Assembly: GCF_004210375.1 (NCBI RefSeq)
Contig: NC_134831.1
Location: 42,070,035-42,134,034 of the forward strand
Length of the DNA stretch: 64,000 nucleotides
Reading direction: 5' to 3'
Origin: Tachypleus tridentatus
Lineage: Eukaryota > Arthropoda > Merostomata > Xiphosura > Limulidae
Below the pieces are notes generated by a model. The model ran no database searches and was not told the DNA's origin. It worked only from the letters and a program-made list of their open reading frames with translations. Shown one piece after another: positions 51,701 through 60,700 of this stretch. Position 1 is the stretch's first letter. Every line of letters starts with the position of its first letter. The translations under genes and the position numbers were made by a program.

Positions 51701-54700
51701 AACATGTTAGGAGGTATTAAGAAAGTTAATGTGTTAGGAATAATGCCCACACTTCTAATTCCATGTTCTTTTAACATCTTCTTCATTCTGTTGTAACTTA
51801 GGGTATTTTACCTTTTTTTAAAAAATAATTATTTGAATATTGCAGGAAAGACATGGAGCAAAAACTATTGGGGAAATCAAACAATTTGTTGACAGATTGC
51901 CACACATGCAAGCTTCCAAAAAATCACTTGCTACACGTAAGTTGATTATTTAGAGCAGATAGTGTCATATTTAACACTACCACACATACAAGTATTCAAA
52001 AAGTGAACAGTGTTGTGTTGAACAGTTACCATAAACTTAAACTTCTAAATCTGTTTTGTGCACATGGATGCAGTGGATAACTTCATATTAAGTGATGACC
52101 ATATGCCACCAACATATAACTTGCTACACTGAAGTTGATAATTCAAGGTTGATAGCTTCAAAACGAAGTTTCAGTTTTCAATTGTTTCAATTCCTTGTTT
52201 ATTGAAACTAATTATTATTAACTTCTTAATATTTTAAGCTAATTAATAAACTAGTTAATAATATGCTGTACTTTGTTATGGTTCAGCAGCTGAGCATTTG
52301 GTTGAGATTAATCACTCTGGTTACAGTGACTTCATTGTGCACAGACCCAAACTCATTGAATAAGAAGTATTTAGTGAATTAATAACTGTAAAGAACATGT
52401 TATGGTCTAATAAAGTGGTTATTTAGATAATAAACATAATTGTGACAAATTACAACTTCTAATTAATGTAATCTTGAATATTCTTTTATAGATACTTCAA
52501 TGGCTGAATTAATTAAAGAAGTGACTGACACAGAGGCATTTCTTGAAGCCTTGCAAGTAGAACAAGGTAGGTGGTTTAAGTTCTTTTTATGTGCATTTCA
52601 TTTTTTCTTGTGAGGTTGCACTGAGTTACATTCAAAATTAAACAATTTTATTATTGTGATATAGAAATAAACTTGGTATTGAAATGTAGGTAATAGTTCG
52701 ATTTTTAATCTTGTAAATTTACGTTCATAATTTTATAAGTTAAAATTGAAAACAAATCCTTAATTTAACCTAGTATGAGAATTATAATATTTGCTCTGTG
52801 GGTTTTCCATATTCTCTTTTTTATTTACCATCTCTCTGAGAAGTATAGAATAACTATAAAACACTTATCACTCCTTTACCACTCTGTCAACAATGCTTTT
52901 TTGATAATTCTCAACAATATACAAGGTATGATCAAAAAGTTCTAATACTGATGTATGTACATTATTCTTCAGAATAAAAGTGAAGTCTTCAAAGTAACCT
53001 TCTTCAGCTAAAACACATTCCAATGTTCCTGCCATTTTTGGAAGCAGTGCTGGGAGTCTTCAACTGTTATGCAACTAAGTTCTGCTTTCACATTATTATG
53101 GATGGTTGGAATGTCATCAAATCTCTTTCCTTTCAACTTAATTTTGATTTTTGGGAACAGAATAAAATCACACAGGGCAAGATTGGGAGAATATGCGGGG
53201 TGTGGTATCACAAGAATGTTTTTTTTTCTACCAAAAATTCTTGAACAGACACAACAGTGTGTTAAGGCGAGTTGTCGTAATGAAGATGCATGCAGAGTTT
53301 TTTAGTTAAAATCGCCTGAAACAATCTGAAGGAAATGTCCAGTTCATCAGCAATTTTGTGGATAGCTAATCGTCGAACTATTTCATCAGTAGACAATGTC
53401 GATGGTCGCCCAGAATGTGGGTCATCTTTAACCGATTCCTGATGATCTTGGAAGCATTTTATCCTCTGATAAATGACAGCCTTAATTAAGCAGTCATCAC
53501 CAGAGGCAGTTCTTAACATTTTGAAGATTTCTGTTTCTCCTTTAACATTTTTCACACAAAACTTGATGCAAACTCGTTGCTTTTCTTTTTTGTCCATTTT
53601 TATTATGACAGGGGCAACACATGTATAAGGTCTGGAGAAATGGCTTGTTTGTGGGATAAATCACTATTTGTACTTTGTACACACCTCAGTGAAATTAACT
53701 GCCTCTGCAGAAGAAGTCTTAGAACTTTTTGATCAGACCTCGTACATTATTTCTTAGCATCAAAATATCATCAGATTATTTTTAGGCCAACTGTGGTGCT
53801 TATGTTGAATGCTAAATATTATTGTTGATTTGCTAGAATGGTTTGTTTTTTACTCTGTTTTTTCTATAACTTTGGTGAGATAACAGCAAAACAATATAAT
53901 TTAGAAGTTTTATGACAAAGAGCTGTAGCCAAAAGCAAAATGTACCAAGTAGTGTTTCAAAATTTATGTATTAAGCCTAATCCATAAATTAGACTATAAG
54001 TAGGCCTACTATATACTTATATAGTCAGTGTTTAAAAAAAGTTTAAATGGTGAATAGATGCTAATTAATAAATATTCTGTTGGTATTTTAACACACATTG
54101 TCTACTTGACCTTAAATCATAAAGTAATAGAAGCATTTGTTACAACTAAATATCTTTTCTACTTTGTACAGTTGAAAGATTAAATATTTGTGTTAAGGTT
54201 GCACATGTAATTTTGTCCATGATAACATTTAATTTTTCTTTGCAGTTTTTACTAAAAATTTAGTGACTAAAACATTAATATGAAATGGATGAAATAAGTG
54301 AAGAGTCAAGGTGCAGTTAAATTCGTTTTAGTTAGTTCCAAATTAGTCTTACCTCTTTCACTGAAAGTTAACTTGATCTTGGACTGCCCTCTAAGAATTT
54401 TTAAAACTTTCAGTAACAGTGCACCAGTCTTTTATAACCCATCAGTTTTATGCTATTTTAGTACATGTGGTGGTCATCTGACTATCAGTCACATTGTGCC
54501 ATCTATACTAGCACAGTTATTTTCGATCAATTTTAACTTTCATGATTGACATTCTAGTGTATAGGCATGTGTTTTAACTAGCTCTCCATGTGATTACAAT
54601 ATTTTGATTGTGCTTGATCACAAATTTATATCAATTTGACTTCTTGTGCTTGATTTCCATTATTTCAACTTGTTTGGTTTAGTAATATTTCTTTTTTCTG

Positions 54701-57700
54701 AATGCTAATAATAGTTTTTGAAAGTTTGTTATTTTTATGTATTATGAAGAGTTTACAAATTTATAGGTTTTCTTAGTTCGTTAATAATGAGTAAAGTGTA
54801 TTAACTTATGCATCTTTTGGCAACACTCCACAACAGTTCCATAAGTTCTGCTGGTTCTGCCTTTAGTTCCTACACTTTCCTGGTCTCCTTCCCTTCTCCC
54901 TGGAATCAAGGCCCTAGCTTGGCCAGGTGGTTAAGGCAATTAACTTGTAATCTGAGAGTGGTTGGTTCGAATCAACGTCACACCAAACATCCTTACATTT
55001 TCAGCCGTGAGGATGCTATAATATTACAGTCAATCTCACTGTTCATTGGTAAAAGAGTAGCCCAAGAGTTGGCTGTAGGTGGTGATGACTAGATGCCTTC
55101 CCTCTAGTCTTACACTGCAAAATTAGGGACAGCTGGCACAGATAGCCTTTGTGTAGCTTTGTGCAATATTCAAAACAAAACAAACCAAACCTGGAATCAT
55201 ACATTTTGGAGTCATCTTGACTAGTATGTTCAAGACCTACTACTCAAAGGACTGTCAAATGGGTGATACCCACTTAACTGTGGGTTTACTTCCATCTATA
55301 TGTTGTCTCTTGAAAGATGGTACATTGGAAACTTATCATAGTCCTGTCACAGTTGAACTCTTATCTGGATTCATGTCATTTTTCTATGAAGTCTTGCCTC
55401 TCACTTTTAGGGTTTTCCCCTGGATTCTGGATGACATACTTGTCATGACAGATGTCTCTCTATCTTCATATTCCAACTGTTGTAATGTCCTTTTCTTTGG
55501 TTTCATGAGGATCGTATCATCCAGTCTGATCACAACTTCAAAGCGATAGTTCAATGGTAGTGCACAGAGGAAGCTCATGCATCATGGGATACCAGTACTC
55601 TTCTATTGGGGGAGAGGTGATGCACAGTGATTTATTGGAGAGACATTTTGAAAGTTTGGATTTGAACATGTGTCCAAAAAAAAGTTTGCAAATAGAGAGC
55701 ACCACAAAACAAGAAATAGTTAATCTCATAAGAGGGAAGTACCTATCAGAAATACATTTTCATTTAGGAAAATTATAATTTCTATAAGACCACTGGCAGC
55801 ATGTCGAGGGGTAAGTGTCTATTTTTTTTATTTTTGTACTATAAGTTACTGGTTTCATTTATAAAGGACCATCACTCTTTGGCCTCATGAATAAAGTATA
55901 TGTGGATTTCTGCCTGTCCTCACTAATCTGCGATTCCTATAATCAGGGTTTATTTGCAGACACCCATTGCACTACCACTGGTTTGGCATTATGTTTTTAT
56001 GCAAGGCATTTCTGCTGTATGTTTTCCACTCATATGAACCAAACTTGACATAATCCAACATAGTACAAGGCTCTCCCCCTGAATGTTTTTGTCCAAGCAG
56101 ATTGCACTTGGCCTAATCCTGTGTTTCCAAAGTATTCCCCTAGGTTTTGCCTGGGCAGACTGCATTTATTATTTATATCTTACACAAGACACTTTTACTG
56201 GATGGATTGTACTTAACACAATCCAACATTTCCCAAGTACTTCTCCTGCATGTTTTTTGCCCATGTGGACTGCACATAGTCTGTGCACATACAGTTCACA
56301 GTCATTCAGCCCAAGCCATGTATGGTTATTTAGTTTTTTTGTGACACCACACTATGACTCACTGTCACTATCTCCAGTACTACAGCTTGCTACATATTAA
56401 GACAAAGTATAATGTACATTGACAAGGAGCTGCTTATGAAAATGGTCACAACCATACTCATACCTGCATTTGTTATCGTTATCCTACGTATCCAAGCATA
56501 TACATATATATGTCTGTTGTCACTTTCACACTAAACTGTTGGTGTTTTTCAACACTATACTCCATGGTTCTACAGCAGTTTTCCATTTATTTGGTGGTGT
56601 ACATATCTTTACTGAATGTATTGGTGACTGTCAATTCAGTTCTGCCTGTTTCTTATTTCAGTGTTAATTACCAGGCAAAGAGCATACCTTTCCCAGAAGT
56701 GTTATATATCCCATGGATGTGCTTTCTTTTCATATTTATGATAACAAAAATTACAATAGTTGTCAAACATTATCTGCTTTACATTATTTAATTAAATAAA
56801 AATTATTTAGTTCATATTACCATTAATATAAAAAGTGTGAACAAGTTTCCTCAATAGTTGACAGCAAAGAAAAAAGAAGACCCAGACAAGTATCATATTT
56901 CTTGTTTTTTACATATATTCTTTATCTGTTATTATAGTTGTAAAAGTCAGAAACATTTTAGCTTAGGTAAGGATAGATTGAGTAAAATAAAGAAAAATAA
57001 TTACAGTAATAAATCTTTCACAAAGTATGCTTGTAAATAACCTATATATTACTGGAGTACCGTGGGCTGCTACTTGTTTGCCTAAGTGATTAATGACTTG
57101 TGTGGTGGAATTATTAGTTAGACACTGTTCAAATGTCAGTGAAAATAAAATTTAAGTAGAAACAGGTGTATACTGTTATAAGTTCTATGTTATATATGAT
57201 AAACAAGTGTAGCTTAACGTTAACATTTGAAGTCAGTTTAAAAAGGAAAAGATATTTCAGCTTTATTTCATTTGTTTTATGGTGCTTCTGTGTTCAGTTA
57301 ATTTGATTAATCACAGATTTAGGGTAGAAAAAATAAGGGATGATAAATATGGTTTTACTCAAAGAAGTTGGACTTATTTGGAAGGTTTTTAGAGGTTATA
57401 CAAATAAATGTTTTTACAATTTTCAGATAAATAAAAGTATTTTTAATTTTTGTATGAAAATCACTTTGCATTCAAAACACTCAACATTTTGACTCAAAAT
57501 TTTTTTCTTAGATACATGAAGTCAAAATGTTGAGTATTTTTAATTTTTGTATGAAAATCACTTTGCATTCAAACACTCAACATTTTGACTTCATGTATCT
57601 AAGAAAAAAATTTTAGTGAAAATACTTCATTAAAAATTGTGATTTTTTTGTGTAAAAAAGATTTCTAATGCTTACTGGAAGCTTAAAAAAATTTATGAAA

Positions 57701-60700
57701 ATACACAAAATGTATTAGAAGCTATATATAGTATGAAAACTCCGATGGTCATTTTGGGGTCACAAGGTTGATGTAATCCATTGAATCCATGACGAGATGG
57801 TCAGATATCTTCTGTAATATAAATAATTGTATTCATGATGTTAGAAAAACACATAGGTTCAAGAAGTCTTAATAGAAATGAATAAAAACCTTTGTTTTTA
57901 TTTTAATTTTAAATAATTGTGGTCCATGTTATCAAACACAGTTCACAGTATTATTAGATAATAGTGTATTATTATATGCTGTTCGATATACAATGCAGCA
58001 GTTGTTGTATTACAGTTTCTTTTTTTTTTTAACAGAATTCATGAACGGAATCGAGACAGATAAGGCAAACCCTTATATAGAAGAATGTATAGCTCGACAG
58101 GAACCATTAATCAAGGTGAGATTGTGATCAGTTTAAGTTGATTTTGTAAGAGAACTAAAATCAGTGAAATAACTTTTCTGAAAAATTTTAATTAAGTTGC
58201 ATTTTCACTTAAATATGTTTTTTCTTGAAAAGATGAGAGCTTGACTTGGTGCATACACAGTGTAGGTAGCCCACTGTACAGCTTATTACTATAAGAAAAG
58301 CAAAATTTTACAATTAAACATAGAACTGGAAACAAGTTAAAGTTATTTTTTTCTTTTCTCAATTGTCAGGTCCTCAGACTCCTCTGTATGCAGTCAGTAA
58401 CTAACAATGGCCTGAAGTCCAAACTTCTGGAATATTATAAAAGAGAACTTCTACAGGTTCAGTATTAAGCAGTGGCTTTAAGGCCATATTTATGGATTAT
58501 TATGCAAGACAAATTCTATTTCGTTGTAGTGTTTAGTATGTAACAGTAGTCTTAAGCCTAAACTCTCAAAACCTGCAGAAGATAAGCTCCATGTTATTTG
58601 TATTTAATATTTTTAAGCCTAAGTTTTTTTTTCAACTGATTCATCAGGTGGAAACAAAGTTTTACAAGAAATATTAAAAACATGTTAATACCAAAAACAT
58701 CTTTCTAAACTTCCGATTAAGTACGAAAACTTGCTCAATGCTAATGTTTTGTTTTTTGTAGTTCAAATTTTATAAACTATTTCTTTTAGATATTAATGCT
58801 GATAATGGAATTTAATGAAATTCAAAGCATCTGTATTGAAGATGTTTTTGGTGTTTTTGATATTTATTATAAGCTTTTTATTACAGAAAAAAATGTGAAA
58901 TTAGAATAGTTAAGTATTAAACAGTTCTAATGTTTATATAATTACAAAACTACTTATCAAAACGCACGTTATTAGGTTGTGAATGAAACTGCTTTCAAGA
59001 TATGTATATTTCCAATCAGCAACATCATTAAATTGTTTGCATGAAATCATGAATATTTTCATACACTGACTTTGAAATCAATAAGGGAAGGTTAAGTTAG
59101 AAGCTCTGAAAAGACAATGTTGTGAATATTAAACATAAATATATAGTTTTCAGCTTTATTATAATAAAAAATAAATTTTGCTATTAACAAAAGAGTAAGG
59201 TATATTTTAGTTTAATAGATGAATGCTTCCTTTGGTATTGTCCAGTGTTATAAAGTCATTTGAGGACAATTAACAATTAGTATAATGATTTTGATGGTTT
59301 TTAACACAATTTGTAGTAATAAATACATTGGGCTGCTGGTAACAATCATACTTTTGATGGCAGCAATAAATACAGGGTATGTGGTACTAAACATACAATT
59401 GGTGGTTTTAAATGCATCATTGGTGGGAATAAACACAAAATTGGTAGTACTAAACACAGGATTAGTGGGAATAAACACATAATTTGTGATACTAAACACA
59501 GGATTAGTGATGGTAAATGGATGATCAGTGATAGTAAATAGAAGATTGGTTTAATTAATACAGTATTGGTTTGAAATAGTTGAATGCTAATATTGTTTAT
59601 TAATTATTGGTAAAAACCTGTGGTGTAGACCTTTTGGTGCCAGAAGCAACTACTGAACAATAAAGTACTTGAGTGTAAGAATCTAGTCTTTAGAACTTGT
59701 GTAAGTAAATACAAGGTTGAAATACATTTCATACCAACATGTGAGAATAAATAGCAATGATTTAAATTAATAGAAAACTTATAGTATGAAAATTAGTTTT
59801 ATTTATGGATAAAACATGTTACTGTGTTTTAAAACATATTTATTTTTTATTTTTAAAAAGCTATAACTTGGTAGACTGAACTAGCACCATAAGGTGGATA
59901 TATTTGAACAAATCTGTTACATGTTGCAGTATGAACAATGATACTACATCACTAAGTAACAAAATAAAAACAAGTCAAACACAGTTGTGTAGAGTAAGGG
60001 AAAAATTAAAACAAACATAATTTTACATTTGAATACTGGTTAATGATTGGTTTTCATTTTCTATTAAAAAGAGTTCCTTTAATATTTCTTCTGTTTATAT
60101 CAGTTTCTCTGTCAATAATTTTAACATCTGAAAAAACAAACAAACAAAGAGTGATTATTGTGGGGTATGAGGAAAGATACTCTGAGTGATTTTTTAATCT
60201 TGTCAGCAGGTTTCTCTAATCATAAGAATGACCACAATCTTTATGTGTAGTTTGATACAAGGGTCTTGAACAGCCTTTGACAACAAGTTTGCACAATACA
60301 ATTTGACCAAGTTTTCTTGCTGGTAGGAAGGACAGTTGTACATTTATCCATGTTATATAATTTTATTTTCAACCAAGTTGTTTGGATGGCTTATGAAAAC
60401 ATATGGATACATGGTATAATTGTATCTTCGGGTTGTCATTCTAAGGATGACAGTTTCCTTTGTAACTGTCAGAAGATACTTATTTTGTAAATTGGGTCAT
60501 GGTTCTAACACATTTATATCTATTGAAAAGAACCAGTTGATGTGAACATGCATTTTTAGCTTTATGTTCTATATGATCCCTGTTTTTTTGTGTTGGATGA
60601 TAGAAAGTATTCCAATGAATATAAACTCTCTATTGCCTGTGTGTGTATGAAAAAAACAGTGGTATGAGATCTTTTATTTTTTTGGATCAAAACATTAACA

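Larger units (their letters stand above)
52567..58035 (+). other. VPS33A intron 10 (5.5 kb)
   Basis: Contains the deleted mariner (52922-53742), SINE A (54909-55189), a segment related to the long inverted repeat (55554-55780), a degenerate repeat (56047-56290) and a perfect 40-bp inverted repeat (57496-57614). Open frames at 55217-55549 and 56083-56400 have no recognisable homology. Confidence 0.8.

Noticed and set aside
51970..52140. Second exon-derived repeat in intron 9
   Set aside because: Phrases echo the end of exon 9 but are short and diverged; not strong enough to claim as duplicated exon sequence.
3306..55189. Functional tRNA genes
   Set aside because: The box A/box B sequences belong to SINE heads with SINE bodies and A-rich tails; none folds as an obvious complete tRNA.
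55217..56400. Open frames of 93-110 codons
   Set aside because: No recognisable homology; they overlap degenerate repeats in VPS33A intron 10.
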